The position numbers were made by a program, and so were the translations under genes. From Histoplasma ohiense (lineage: Eukaryota > Ascomycota > Eurotiomycetes > Onygenales > Ajellomycetaceae), in NCBI GenBank assembly GCA_017607445.1, contig JAEVHH010000006.1:2480001-2544000 (forward strand): DNA of 64,000 nucleotides, read 5' to 3'. Shown here in pieces: positions 1 to 11,801 of the stretch (positions are counted from its first letter, which is position 1; each line of letters starts with the position of its first letter). The notes under the pieces were generated by a model. The model was given only the letters and a program-made list of their open reading frames with translations, made no database searches and was not told the DNA's origin.

Positions 1-2250
1 GATTAAACATGCTGAGATATCTGTTCTTGAGTATACATCTGTGGAGAATTGAGATGCTTTGCTTCATATAGCTTTGACAGTTTGTTGTCAGAATTCATCT
101 GTCTCTGCTGCTAGTCTTCATTATTCTTTGAGTGAGGGTTCTTGAGCTTGGAACTGATTGATATGTATGCAGAGTTCATCTGATTGTATAGAACTTTCTA
201 TGATTGCAGAGTTGATTAATCAATGCTCTCAGTGTTTCCATCTGTCATTCAAGTCATCAGATGATATATCTTGTTTTCAGCAGAACAGAGCATTCACAAA
301 GATGTTCTCTACTTCAGATTGATAATGAATTGTGAATGAAAAACAGCTAAGGAACAATGATCAATGCATATGTCTTTCAGTGAGCTTACAAGTGGTTGTG
401 AAGTACTCTAAGTTCTTATAATTGATAACAATCTCAAACCTCTCAACACTCATGAGTTTGAATTCTCATTCTTCAAGACATTGTATGATTGCTAGAAGCT
501 TCTTGTTGTAGATCTTGTAGTTGCATTTGATGAGTGACATCTTTTTTGAAATGAAGGCACAAGATTGTAGAACATTTTTGTTGTCATATTACATCAGTGC
601 TTCATCTACTATATAATCTGAGGCATCTGTTTCAAGAATTGTATGCTTATCTGAATTGAATGATTGCAGCATCAGAGTGCTTGTGAACATACACTTCAGC
701 TTTTTGAATACTGCATCCACTTTGTCAGTTCATTGAAATACAGTGTCTTTTCAGGTCAGATCTGTTAGTGATCATATAATATCAGAGAAGTTCTTGATAA
801 ATCTTCAGTAGAAGTTGACAAACTCTAGAAAGCTTCTAATCTCTTTTACTGAGACTGATATCTTTCAGTTGAGGATTGCTTCCATCTTCTTAGAATTCAT
901 ACATACATCTTTTTCAGCTTCAATGATGAATTCTAGATAGATTGTAGACTTGGTCTCAAAGTTGCATTTGTCAATGTCCACTTGCAGTTCAGCTTTTTGT
1001 AGGCAGTCAAGAACTTGTCATATGTGTTTATGATGCTCAGTGAACAATTCATTGATGAAGATCAAGATATCATCCATGTACACTGAGGTGATCTCATTGA
1101 GCAGATCTCATAGAGCTCAGTTAATGTATTTCTGAAATGTACTCAGAGTGTTTGTCAATTCAAAGAGGGTCACTGTTCATTTGTATAATCTGTAATGTGT
1201 ATGAAAGACAGTTAGTCATTCATCATCTTCATTAATTCTTATCTTGTAGAAGGCTGCAGAGATGTCAAGTTTTGTAAATCATTTTGCTTTTTCTATCTGT
1301 TTGAGTGTTTCATTGATGAGTGAGAGAAGATATTGATTCTTCTGTGTAATCTTGTTGAATTCTTGATAGTCAATACAGAATCATAAGCCATCTTCTGATT
1401 TCTTTGCAAACAGTACAGATGCTGCAGTGGGTGAGTTGCTAATATGAATAAAGTCTTTGTCTAGTAATTCATTGAATGTTTTTCATAGAATGAGGAGCTT
1501 GTTGTGTGATATACTGTAAAGAGGATCTCAGAGCAGTTGCAGATTCTTACTGTCTTTTTTAATGAGCTTGATTGTATGATCTATACCAGATTCTCAGTGA
1601 GAGAGAAGCTTTTCAGCTTCTTTCTCATCAAATACATCTGTGAAGTCTTTGTACAATTCAGATAGTTTCTTGTGTGGTTTCTTGAGATCTTTAGATTCTA
1701 ACTTTTCTAATGCTTTCTTGATATCCACTATGCTAGCAGTGAACACTTGGACATTCTTCTTCTCATGCACTTGATGGGTTAGTAGTTTGTACACTTTCAT
1801 TGATATCTGAATGAGATCAGTGGTTCTATCAACATTCTTCTTGTAAACATGATCATCTTCTGGAAAAATAAGACAGCAGTTGCATTCATTCAACAAGGTT
1901 TCAAATTCTGTGAGTTATGATAGACTGAGCATTAGATTGTACTCAAGGTCTTGTATTTTGTATGTGTATACATTCTTTTTCTTGTGTTCTTCTACATTGA
2001 TGTTGAATCTTATCATGTTGTAGGAGGCAGATCCTCTGAGGCCATCAAATCCACTGAGTCTACATGATTTGAAAAAGAAGATACACTGAAGCTTATGCTT
2101 CTCAACCAGCTGAATGTCTATAAGAGTGTAGTGAAGGAAACCACTGTCTATCATTGCTCATATATTGATTAAGCTATTTACAATGACAGAGATTATAATT
2201 GTGTTCACTTGTATCTTCTACTCAAATCTTCAGCTAGCTTTCTGCTTCTT
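1..2250 (-). pseudogene. Gyp1-A pol fragment (protease, RT, RNase H)
   Basis: Decayed pol. The protease motif Asp-Ser-Gly is retained near 2140-2154 (MIDSG). The reverse transcriptase catalytic box reads Tyr-Met-Asp-Asp at 1069-1080, followed by ILIF; A is the only Gyp1 copy here that keeps both aspartates. RNase H follows down to about 300. Pol lies in the -1 frame relative to gag, and copy D shows the same relation, consistent with programmed -1 frameshifting as in many gypsy elements. In-frame TGA and TAG codons show that it cannot make a full protein. The 3' end is outside the window. Confidence 0.9.
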
Positions 2251-2267
2251 GAGCTCTTGTCTGTGTT

Positions 2268-3281
2268 TTAGAGTGAGAGCTCATCTTTTCTCTGTTCTTG
2301 TCTATCCACAGGCGACACAGCATTCACATGTGTAGGGGATTTATTCAAAACAATTGCATTCAGACATTGATTCATGAAGTGCTCTGACTTGTCACAGTGT
2401 ATGCAGACTTCTCTGATGATTTGATTGACAGCATTCTTCTCTGAAATGTTAGAGATTCTCAGACAGCTTGCATTCATGTGTGAGACTCAGTTCATTGATT
2501 CTGATTTGAAGGTGGGGGGTGCTGCAGAGTGGTTTGAGATGTACACATTTGTTTAATGAAATTCTCTATAATTTTGAAGTGTGTGGAACTGAGACAGATT
2601 GTTGTTCAACAGACAAAGATCAGTACAGAATTTGCTGTATATTGAGAGCTTCAGATACTCTACACTTCAGTTATGCAATTGAAAGTTCAAGTTCTTGAAC
2701 AATATGTTGATCTTGATAGTATTGTCTCAGTCTTGCCCATCTGCTTCTAGAAGCTTGTGATTGAATTCAGAAAGATAAATTGTCAATGCAACATTCATCT
2801 GATGAGTCTGATTAAGTCAGTTCAATGCTTTGACTTGAAGTATAGAATCAAGAAAGAGGAAGTTGAGTTGTTGAAAGACTAGCTCTGATGTATGCTGATT
2901 GTTCTGACAATGACTCATTCAGAGTTGAAATTTCACTAATATGTTGCCATTCAATCTGCTATGAATATACCACACTTGATTGAATAGTGAGCCTATTGCT
3001 CATCTGTCAATGTTCAATTTGATGTTCACTTTTGACTTTCACACAAGATAGAGTGCTAGATCTCTCTTGTATTTGTCAAGGATTGAGAGCTTCTCTCTTG
3101 AAGACTTTTCATGAGATGTGGGTGTAGAAGGAATAGTGAATGTGAGAGTGCTCATCTCAGCAAATCATTGTTGCAATTCAGTCATCTGTAGTGTCTGCTG
3201 CTGAAGGATGCTTTGTAGATCTAAGTTATTGTCCACTGTGTTCAGATGTGATGGGTGTTTGTAGAATTGTTCATAGTTCAT
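2268..3281 (-). pseudogene. Gyp1-A gag
   Basis: About 337 codons, starting at an ATG at 3281 (MNYEQFYKHPSH). The N-terminus is Gln-rich and probably helical, followed by a capsid-like central part. A CCHC zinc knuckle (CIHCDKSEHFMNQC) lies near 2365-2410. The frame ends at TAA after KDELSL. Several internal TGA codons fall where copies C and J have related residues. Gag packages element RNA; this copy is non-functional. Confidence 0.85.
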
Positions 3282-3677
3282 TTCAATATCTAAGAACATG
3301 TAATAATAAAAAAAAGAGAAGGAATACTTGTAGATACTCAGTTCTCTCACAGACACTATTTGCAGTGTTGCAGTACTAAGCTTGATCAAGCTTCTTTGTG
3401 AACACTATTCACAGTGTTACAGTTCATAGACACTCAGGCCTTGTAGAACACAGTTGATTGTGTTTCAGATGCTTAGACACAATGGCCTATATAACTAACA
3501 ATAGAGACACTCAGACCCATGAGAAATCTCTTGTAATGACTAGACACTCAGATCTGTAAATGATGCACTCGGGCATAAGAACTGATAACAAGGCACTCAG
3601 GCCTTAAATGATGCACTCAGACATAAGAACTAATAATGAGACACTCAGATCTAAAATGCAGAAGAATCAATTTGTAA
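3282..3677 (-). other. Gyp1-A leader (LTR to gag) with short tandem repeats
   Basis: Untranslated stretch between the 5' LTR and gag. Next to the LTR is the expected primer-binding position (minus strand begins TTACAAATTGATTC); no tRNA match can be assigned by eye. Between about 3540 and 3655 are repeats of roughly 28 bp carrying a CACTC-AG-CATAAGAACT core. The same leader occurs in copies C, D, G and J. There is no gene in it. Confidence 0.75.
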
Positions 3678-4273
3678 TGTAACAGATATACTTCAATTAA
3701 CAATCTAGCACTATTCTAATACAGATTATGAATTGATTAAGAAAAGAAAGAGAAAAGAAATCAGAAGAAAAGGTCATACAAAGAGGATTCTTATAGAGGA
3801 AAGTTCAGAGTGAAAGAATATCAGAAGCCACTCCACAGTGAAGTGTGGAGTGAAAGAATATTAAGAGATATGTGTAAGAATTGTTAGAAGCTACATAAGT
3901 ATGGAATGTGGGGTGGAGGAATCATTGAGAGCTACACAGAAGAATCATTAGAGACTATGCAAGTGCAGAACACAGAGTGAGAGAATGTAAGAAACTATAC
4001 AGAAGAATTGTTAGAGACTATATGAGTGCAGAACACAGAGCAGAAGAACATAAGAAGCTACATGAAAGAATTGTTAAAGACTACACAAGCACAGAGCACA
4101 GAGTGGAAGAATATTAAGAGCTACATGGAAGAATTGTTAGAAACTACACAAGCACAGAGCACAGAGTGGAAGAACATCGAGAGTTACACAAGGTCACAGC
4201 AACCAGAAACAAGCGGGTGCAGAAGGGGAGTTGGTTGCGTAAGTTAATTACTAACAGATGCTAACCCGTCACA
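3678..4273 (-). repeat. Gyp1-A 5' LTR (596 bp)
   Basis: Begins TGTAACAG and ends CCCGTCACA on the plus strand, giving TG...CA termini. It is 63 bp longer than the standard 533-bp Gyp1 LTR because of one extra copy of an internal 63-bp repeat (about 4030-4190, AGCTACATG...GAACAT units). CpGs survive only in the outer, right-hand end (GCGGGTG, TTGCGTAAG, CCCGTCACA). Confidence 0.92.
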
Positions 4274-4279
4274 TATTTA

Positions 4280-4680
4280 TTGATTAAGGATTTGCACTCA
4301 TTGATTGCTGCTGAAAATCTGAGCAAACAAAATTCTTGCAACACTGAATTTGATCACTATCTATATAATGATTCTGTTAATATCAAAGGAAAATCTATTT
4401 TAGATCTGTGGAGGATGATCAGCAGTCAGTACTCAACAGTGGCAATGATGACATACAATATTCTGACAATTTCATTGACAGGAGTTGATATGGAGAGAAA
4501 GTTTAACTCAAGTTGAGATATTTATCACTATTGTCATGATCAATTGCAAGAAGAAACTGTAAAGAAATTGATGATGATTAAACATGGAAAAGAAAAAGAA
4601 ATTGTTGATAAGAATTCTATTGTGGCAGAATTCTCTTTCAATGATATAGTAGAGGAAAAAATTGAGTGTGATTGTATATA
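4280..4680 (+). pseudogene. hAT transposase C-terminal fragment
   Basis: The reading frame contains a stretch LDLWRMISSQYSTVAMMTYN followed by ILTISLTGVDMERKFNSS, the signature of the hAT C-terminal dimerisation domain (Trp near the start; 'iLsIp.tg...ER.FS' core). The frame continues past a TGA, which is Trp or Arg in relatives, through DIYHYCHDQLQEETVKKLMM, also typical of fungal hAT transposases. The N-terminal DDE part is missing here. It is inactive. Confidence 0.85.
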
Positions 4681-4694
4681 GTATTAATGAGCTT

Positions 4695-4772
4695 GTGAGT
4701 GTTACCAATAATCATTACCAATTGTCATGTATTGTGAGTGTTACCAATAATCATTATCAATTGTCATGTATT
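4695..4772 (+). repeat. Two tandem 39-bp units in hAT1 3' region
   Basis: GTGAGTGTTACCAATAATCA begins each unit; the two copies differ at one visible position (ATTACC versus ATTATC). They lie in the noncoding tail of the hAT1 copy between the transposase end and the terminal repeat, and could be transposase-binding subterminal repeats. Confidence 0.75.
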
Positions 4773-5059
4773 ACATAATCATCAGAACAGGACCAAACTT
4801 GAGCTAAAATCATGATCAGTCACAGATCACATTCTTATTTTTCATAGTCAGTCACTTTGCATGAAATAATAAATTTTGTTGATTTTATAATAGTTATGTT
4901 AGGTCTAAATCTGATTCTTTTACACTTCATTTCTGAAAATTTTGATCCCTTTACACTCCCATTCTGATCCTGGTCCCACTGAAAATCACGCCAAGAAATG
5001 GACTGGGACCAAACCAAACCAAATCAAACATGAAATTCATGGTCCCACCGGCCAGCCTA

Positions 5060-5378
5060 CAAGAACAGATATCTCAGTATATTCAATCAATGATGACAAC
5101 TGCTTATGCTTTTGAGATAGATGATGGGTTTCTAATTCAGAACCTCTACAAACACAGATTATGCAAGAAATTCATAACTCATTGATGACTGAATATTCAG
5201 AATATGAAATCATGTACAACATCATTGTCTGAGAATTCTACTGATCAGATATGTTGAAAGATATACATCAGTTCATACACAACTGTGATCATTGTGGCTC
5301 AGTGATAGCATGATGTGAACACTGAAAAGAAATGCTGAAGTCTCTATCTGTTCTCAATCAAACTTGATGTGATATAGC
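5060..5378 (+). mobile_element. Gyp1 copy B, integrase N-terminal segment
   Basis: Plus-strand Gyp1 pol. The translation contains the integrase HHCC zinc-binding region (NCDHCGSV near 5284-5310 with upstream His residues). It stops at 5378, where Gyp2 copy F begins; the last five bases (5374-5378, ATAGC) are repeated at 32698-32702, where the same frame resumes. The left half of B lies beyond hAT1 and outside the window. Confidence 0.9.
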
Positions 5379-5649
5379 TGTAAGAGATGGTTCTAGGTAT
5401 AATTATGAGAGTAGTGTGAAGTACACACATAGAATGTTAAGAAGATAGCAATCTCTATTATTCAAAGCTAATTGCTGATCTTCTAATATCTACAGATATC
5501 AGCAAGCATTATATAGACAATCATCATACTCTACAGCTGTCTAAGATGCTATATGCTATATTCATTCTTATTAGTTCTGATGTGTTCTGCGTTCTTCTAT
5601 CACCACATAGTTATTTTCTAATATAGATATCTCTGTTGCATCTATTACT
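5379..5649 (-). repeat. Gyp2-F 3' LTR
   Basis: On the plus strand it starts TGTAAGAGATGG. The inner end reads TCTATTACT where the other copies have TCTATTACA, so its terminal CA/TG is mutated. A purine-rich tract (minus strand GAAGAAGAGAGATAA) immediately precedes it, as expected for a polypurine primer. It matches the right LTR at 32427-32697 and the LTR of copy H. Confidence 0.9.
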
Positions 5650-6192
5650 ATTATCTCTCTTCTTCAAAGACCTGGTCTTCAGAGCTTTTTATTGTGACAT
5701 GTGAAGTTTGTAATATGTGCTGTGTGGTTGATATTGTATAAAGTTTATAGAATTGAGCTGAATTAATTGTCAGAGTTAATTCTGAAATGTTGCTGTTTCA
5801 GAAGAATGTTTTTTCATCTCTGATGTCTTGCAGTTCAATCATGATTTAGACACAACTTCTGAACTTCTTTTCTTTGACTTCTACATCAAAAAATTGTACT
5901 CTAACAAAATCATCACCACCATCACCATCAATGATTTTTTATTTAAAAAGAATATATCAATTTATCAAACAAAGTATGCTGTATCTTTCTATGCAATTTT
6001 TATTGTGAATTTTGAAATTTTGATTGTGTGATTGCATTTTTCATTTTGGATTGAGTTTTGTGTTGTTGCAATCTTTTTGATCAATATTGCAATATTGATT
6101 TCAATCTTCAACATCTGTTTTTCTTTCTTGTTGCTTTTGCTTCTCCTTCTTCTTTGAACAAGGCCTTGGTACTAATTTAAAGTTATGATAGA
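5650..6192. other. Gyp2-F noncoding 3' region
   Basis: AT-rich sequence between the 3' LTR and the antisense ORF. It begins with the polypurine tract (minus strand) and includes a T-rich stretch at 6030-6150. On the plus strand it would be the upstream region of the ORF at 6193. I see no convincing gene in it; the short plus-strand frame at 5828-6031 is compositionally AT-rich and not supported by a second copy. Confidence 0.5.
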
Positions 6193-7327
6193 ATGTCAGA
6201 ACCAGCTGTTTTCATTGCTGATTCAGAGTCTATGAAAAGTGATATACTGTCTGTCATTGAGAGCATTTGCTTGAATTGTCTGAAGAGATTGCAGAACTCT
6301 TCAGTATATTCTTACTTTGTGAACAATGAACAGACACACTGTCATATCTACTATATATCAAATAGAAGTTGTGCTGTCATAAGTTTTCTTAAACTAAGAT
6401 TGTTATGAGTATTAATGAATTATAGATGTCTGAGTGCTTTCACAAAACTGATCAATCTTTGATTGATGAATTTCACAAAATGCTGCTCTCTGACAAAGTT
6501 TCAGATGAGAGATTTATCATGTATCAAACTGCTGTTGCAAGGTTTGTACTTGATATGTGGATCTACAAAGATGCAGATGAGATTCTAGAATTCTATATAA
6601 ACTCTGATGATCTGTTGTCACAGTGAAGTGTGACATTTGATCATAGCAGTGTTTCAGAAAGCATGTTTTCATATTCTGCTATTACATCAGTATCATTCTC
6701 ACTGAGTCAAGATCTTGGTGTGTTATTTGAGTTGACTGATAATATAGATAAAGATGAGGAAGTGAACAGTTCTGTTGAAGTGTTAGAAAGAAATGCAGCA
6801 GTATATTACTGTCATTGTATTCAATATTTGACAACATCCCTCTATCATCATTGTGAGTCTGCTGAGAATTGACACAAAAAATGCAAGCACTGCTCAGTAA
6901 CAAAGCACACTTGTGTTCTAGTAAGTTATTATTCAGATATTTTACAGTATACAATATTAACTCATATTAGATGTCAGTAGATGCTGTTGAATTGACTCAG
7001 ATGATTATCAACACTGCTGAGAATCTAATTGTCACTGATACAGATACTTTGAACATTAATGTTTTGCAGAATGCTGTGACTGCAGTGATTAAATTCTTTG
7101 CTGTGAAGATCTATAAGATTCAATGAAATGATTCTTCTGAGACTCCAGCTGAAATGATGATTGATGAGGTTTCAGTGATTATATCACTGATCACAGCTTT
7201 CAAGTCATCATTGAAACATTGTGCTTCATCAGTTGAGGAAATCTGAAATAATAAGCAGATTTGCTTGAATGACAATTCTTTGAATGACACTGATCAAGCT
7301 GAGACAGATCTGTTTTTTAATCTCTGA
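6193..7327 (+). pseudogene. Antisense accessory ORF of Gyp2 with probable introns
   Basis: Opposite in strand to gag-pol and located between chromodomain and 3' LTR. The frame starts MSEPAVFIADSESMKSDILS and holds a Cys-rich segment (CLNCLKRL ... CHIYYISNRSC). It changes frame near 6376-6425, probably at an intron ending TATAG, and continues 6426-6920. A clean GTAAGT...ATATTAG intron at 6921-6970 (50 bp, phase 0) follows, with a last exon from 6971 (MSVDAVELTQM) to TGA at 7327. Internal TGAs fall where Trp is likely, as in the rest of the element. A second Cys cluster (KKCKHC) ends the middle exon. I recognise no family. It is probably an antisense-transcribed gene carried by the element; no second copy is in the window to confirm it. 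Confidence 0.55.
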
Positions 7328-7399
7328 ATGAAATAAATATATTCAGCAGTTATCATCATTTTCTTTGTTTTTGTTTACTGACTGACTTCTGATAGATTT

Positions 7400-10300
7400 T
7401 ATTAAACTGTTTCAAGTACTTCTGACTGTTCATCAAGTTTTCCTCAGATTTCCAAGAATTATCTGCATCTGTACAATTCTTTCATTTGACAAGATATTGA
7501 GTTTGATCATAGTACTGATGCTTGTCTAATATAGCTTCAACTTTTCATTTCTCTTGTGTGTTTATAATTATCAGTTCTGCTTTCAGGATTTGTCTGTTGC
7601 ACATGTGATATGATTTGAGAAGAGAAACATGAAATATGAAATGAATTTCTTTATATTGCAGTGTGAGTTTCAGTTTGTATGTCTGTGTACTATAGATATC
7701 AATTATTTGAAAGAGATTCAAAAATCAATGATCTAGTTTGAATGAGAATTACAAGATAGATATATTTTTTACACACAGCATTACCCAGTCTTCTATCTTA
7801 AAGCTTTTTGATATATGATGCTGATCATAATACTTTTTTTCAGCTGCTTTGACAGCTTTCAGACATTCTCAGATCTTGTTCTTCACTTGCTTCATCTATT
7901 TCACTTGTTCCATCATCAATTTTGATACATCTGTGCTTGGGGGTTCCATGTCTATGCGAAGTTCAGTTGGTCAGCTGATCATTGTTTCAGATTGTGTCAT
8001 TTTTATTGATGTGTGGAAGATGTTGTTATATGTCCATTGCATCAGAGAAATCCATTCTATTCAATTATCTTGTTGATAGCTGCAATATGTGTGAAGATAA
8101 TGTTCAATCATCTGGTTCAATCATTCTGTCTGACCATCAGTTTGCAGATGGAATGCTGTCGATAATTTTTGTTGAACATGAAGCAGATAATATAATGTCA
8201 ATCAAAACTTGCTATTTATTAATGAATCTCAGTTGTTAATAATGTTCACAGATAGATCAAAGTTCTTCACAATTCTTCATATAATAATGTTCATGAATTC
8301 TTCTGCATCTAGCTCTGAAGATGTGGGCACAATTATGACTCATTTAATAAATAAATCAACAAATATGACAATAGCATTATAGATTTGACTTCCCTTTTTA
8401 TTATCTGACAGATCTTTAATAAAGTTCATACTAATTGTATGCCATTTCTTATCTGACACTGAATGTGATTGTAGCAACTCATACAGCTTGTGCTGTGGTA
8501 TTTTGATGTGTTGATAAATATTACAAATTCTCACATATTCCATAATCTCATCACTCATATCATGCCACAAGTACTTGTGTTTGATTGCTTTGATGATTTT
8601 GTCATGTTCAAAATGGCCATTTTGGAGATCATTGTGGTTCATTTTCATTATTTCATGTTTTATGATTTTGTTTTGTGATATGTAGACTTTATCATCTTTT
8701 CTGAGCAGATCATCTTTATCTACTGTCTAGATCAAATGATTATCTATACTAGTGTCACTCATCTCTAGTCTTCTGTGAAGTTCAGATATGTTGATGTTTC
8801 TATTGTGAATCTGCAGTAAGAGTTTGATGATAGATTTGACTATCTCTTTGCAATAAATTGTCTCAGACTCAAATATCTTGACAGCTAGAATCTGTGACAT
8901 CAGAATTTCTAGATCTAACTCTGTAATGTCTGTAATTTTGTTCTCATTCACAGATGTGTTCTTTATTCTGCAGAGATTGTTGTCATTGATGACTACAGAT
9001 TTCTTCACTCAATAATTTTCATTAACTTACAGATCTTTTCATATCATTTTGATATATTGATCTAACTTTGTATTTTCTTTTGTCTTTAGTGATTTAAAAA
9101 TCTTCTTATGCAGCTTCTCTTGCAGAGTAGAGAGCTCTGTCAAGAGAGCTGTGTGTTTTACAAAATCTGAATAACAACTTGATACATCTGTGGGATTATT
9201 TTTCTCAGAACAGTGCTCTATTTCAAAATTGAATGCTGAGAGTATTTTCATTCAATGAATCTGACATCTATTTAGCTGCTTTATTGTCATGAAGCACTGA
9301 AGATTGATATAATCAGATAAAACAGTTATTGAGTGTCTGCTATTATATAGATAATGACATTATTGTCTGAAAGCTTCTACAATCAGCAACATTTCTAGAT
9401 CATATATTTGATAACATCTTTCTGCTTCTGTGAGCTTTCTAGACCAAAACACAATTGAGTGTCAGTGATCATCATTCATTAATTGTGATATTGCTGCAGT
9501 GATTGCAACATCAGATCTGTCTGTTTCTATACAGAGTTTTTACTGTGAATCAAAGTGAATCAACAATGATACTTTTGTAAAGCATTCTTTTAACTGCAAA
9601 ATTGTGTGCTTGCAGTTTTCATCTAACTGAACAGATGTGTTATTCTTCCCTCTTTTTGTTTTGTAATCTTTTAACAATTCAGTCAGAGATGCTGTTATTA
9701 TTGAGAACTTGTATATGAATTGATGATAGAAATTGATGAATTCTAGAAATGTTTGCAATTTGTTTATAGTTCACAGTTTTGATCAATCTAGAATCATGTC
9801 AATGTGATGTTTCTTGACAGTAATGTTCTGTGTGGTAACCACAAAACTCAAAAATTCAATTTCTGTTGCATGGAATGTACACTTACTAAGTTTGGCATAT
9901 AGTCTCCATCACCTTAACCATTCCAGCATGTTCTTAACATGGACAACATGTTCATCAAGTGTGTTTGAATAGATTATGATATTGTCAAGATAAGCCACAC
10001 AATATACATCTAAAAGATCACTGAGAGCTTTGTTGATATAAGATTGAAAGGTCACAGAGACATTGATTAGCTCAAAAGATAAGACTAGATATTCAAAGTG
10101 TTCATATTATATTTGAAATGCTGTTTTCCATTCATCTTCTATTTGTATGTGAATTCTATGATATGTGTCTCTAAGATTCAGCTGTGTATATATTTTAGCA
10201 GCTGCTAATCTATCAAGTATTTCACTTATTAAGAGCAGTGAATATCAATTCTTGACTGTTATTTCATTCAATTCTTGATAATTCATGCAAAGATGCAGGG

Positions 10301-10925
10301 TTTCATCTTTCTTCAGTGTGAATAATACTGATGTGTCAGCTGGACTCTTGAATGAATGTATTCAATTCTTCTCTAACATCTTTTTGATATATTCTCAGAG
10401 AACAGAGAGTTTCTGAGGTGATAAGTTATATATTGATTGATATGAGGATTCTTTGCCAGGTTTGAGATCTATAGCATGATTGTGAGATGCATGTTCTGCA
10501 TCAGATATGTTTTCTTGAAACACATCAAGATAATCTTTATAATCATCTGAGATATTTGGCTCAGTTGCTGCATTCACAGCTTGTAATGATAAAGCAGTGA
10601 ATATAATATTGCCATCATCAATTAGTATTGTGAATTCTTTGACAGTATTCAGATGCATGTGGTTAATATTTGATGTTTTTCTATAGATTCAGCATCTTTG
10701 CACCCAATTGATATCAGGGTTCACAGCTTCCAACCATGGCATGTTCAAAATTACATCATATCCACTAATATCAGCCTCTTTGAAATGGTGGAATTTTTCT
10801 TGAAGGATATGTTCATCATTGATAATCTTCATTGCAGCTTTTTATTGTTCATACAACTTAATTTTATGATTATCAACTGCTTTCACTACTTTTGATTTAT
10901 CTTCTGTCTTTGAGAAACATTTTGA
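7400..10925 (-). pseudogene. Gyp2-F pol (RT, RNase H, integrase, chromodomain)
   Basis: From right to left: a linker after the protease; RT with the catalytic box at 9981-9992 reading Tyr-Leu-Asp-Asn, the second Asp changed by a CpG-type mutation; RNase H start (FLEFINFYHQFI) at 9540-9758; integrase HHCC and core start (8340-8648, with CNIYQH and FVDLFIK); and a C-terminal chromodomain at about 7400-7560 (WKVEAILDKH...QYLVKW...NSW). The chromodomain, which targets integration to modified histones in chromoviruses, places this family there. Many stops; inactive. Confidence 0.87.
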
Positions 10926-10975
10926 TGCTCAGATGTGGGATATAAAGTTTGCATCTGTGTCAGAATTCACTAGCA
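10926..10975 (-). pseudogene. Gyp2-F protease active-site region
   Basis: The minus-strand frame reads V-N-S-D-T-D-A-N-F-I-S where gypsy proteases have a D-S/T-G-A...F-I motif. The catalytic Asp appears as Asn and the Gly as Asp, both explicable by G-to-A change. Copy H has the same altered residues (near 36775), so either the mutations are recurrent or this degenerate form spread. Confidence 0.55.
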
Positions 10976-11801
10976 TCCACATCATCAACCATTCTGCTTC
11001 TGTCAGTATTTATATATTCATTGTTAATAACTGTTTATCTTGCAGTTTAGTTGTTCATATTCTCAATGCAGCAGCTGCTTCTATAATTGAAATTGTTGAT
11101 TTTTTGCTTGTTGAACTTGGTTGTGCTTTTTGAGATGTAACATTCAACAATCATTTGCAATATAATCATTCTTATAGCAGTGAGAATACTTCTTCATTCA
11201 GTTATATTTATCTTTCTTGATTTGTTCAGTTGAATTCATTTGTTCCTCTCATTTCCTCTTGTTCCAATGATTGCTAGATTTATCAGAACAACACTGATTT
11301 TCTATAAATATCACAGATCTGTCTTTGCAAATGATATACTGTTACTTCAGTATATTTTTCTTGAGAGTCTGTAGAGTTTGAAGCAACTCTTTGTAGTTCT
11401 GAGGTTTTTGATTTTGATGGTTGAGTTCAGTGTGTAGTATCTTCAACATTTTACTATACAAGTTATCCATTCTTTGTTCTTCACTATATGAAGGTAAGTA
11501 GTATTCTCAGTCTTCAAGATATTTAGAGAAGTTGTGTATTGATTGTCATTCTTATTGTTTTGTATCTTGAAACTTTTGACTTATCAATCAGTGCTGATTC
11601 TGTGAATCATTAATTTGCATTTCTAGATGTGATAGTATATTATCAAAAGTCAATGATATTGCTCCTTCACATCTCTCATATAATGATACAAAATTCAACC
11701 ATTTCTGCTTAATATGAGTATTAAGATAGAGTTTAGCATCATTTATCTTGTGTTCTTTCTTTCAATAATACTGATGATGATGTGTAAAGAGAGTCAATAT
11801 G
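10976..11801 (-). pseudogene. Gyp2-F gag, C-terminal segment
   Basis: Homologous to the plus-strand gag of copy H (35601-36830). It contains the capsid part and, near 11160-11215, the remains of a zinc knuckle (SHCYKKSHIANYC-like in H). It is cut at 11801 by Gyp1-C; the last five bases ATATG recur at 31460, where gag resumes. Confidence 0.85.

Larger units (their letters stand above)
1..4273 (-). mobile_element. Gyp1 copy A, Ty3/gypsy chromovirus, 3' part cut by window edge
   Basis: LTR retrotransposon on the minus strand. Reading leftward from 4273 it has a 5' LTR, an untranslated leader, gag with a zinc knuckle, aspartic protease, reverse transcriptase and RNase H. The window edge falls near the start of the integrase region. 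It is homologous along its length to copy D (24088-30194). The frames are broken mostly by TGA at Trp positions. It appears to be inserted in the hAT1 copy that resumes at 4274. The left end is not visible, so its target-site duplication cannot be checked; the right flank is TATTT. Confidence 0.93.
4274..5059 (+). mobile_element. hAT1 transposon, 3' half
   Basis: Right-hand part of a hAT DNA transposon. It encodes the C-terminus of the transposase and ends in a terminal repeat whose outer 10 bases on the minus strand are TAGGCTGGCC. The next 8 bases (5060-5067, CAAGAACA) are the expected right copy of the target duplication in Gyp1-B. The terminal ~290 bp are closely similar, inverted, to the left end of the element at 57876. 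The left part is interrupted by Gyp1-A and lies outside the window. Confidence 0.85.

Noticed and set aside
2041..2160. Plus-strand frames opposite the Gyp1 protease (such as 43111-43332 opposite the K protease)
   Set aside because: Shadows of the protease coding strand; conservation follows pol, with no start context or splice signals.
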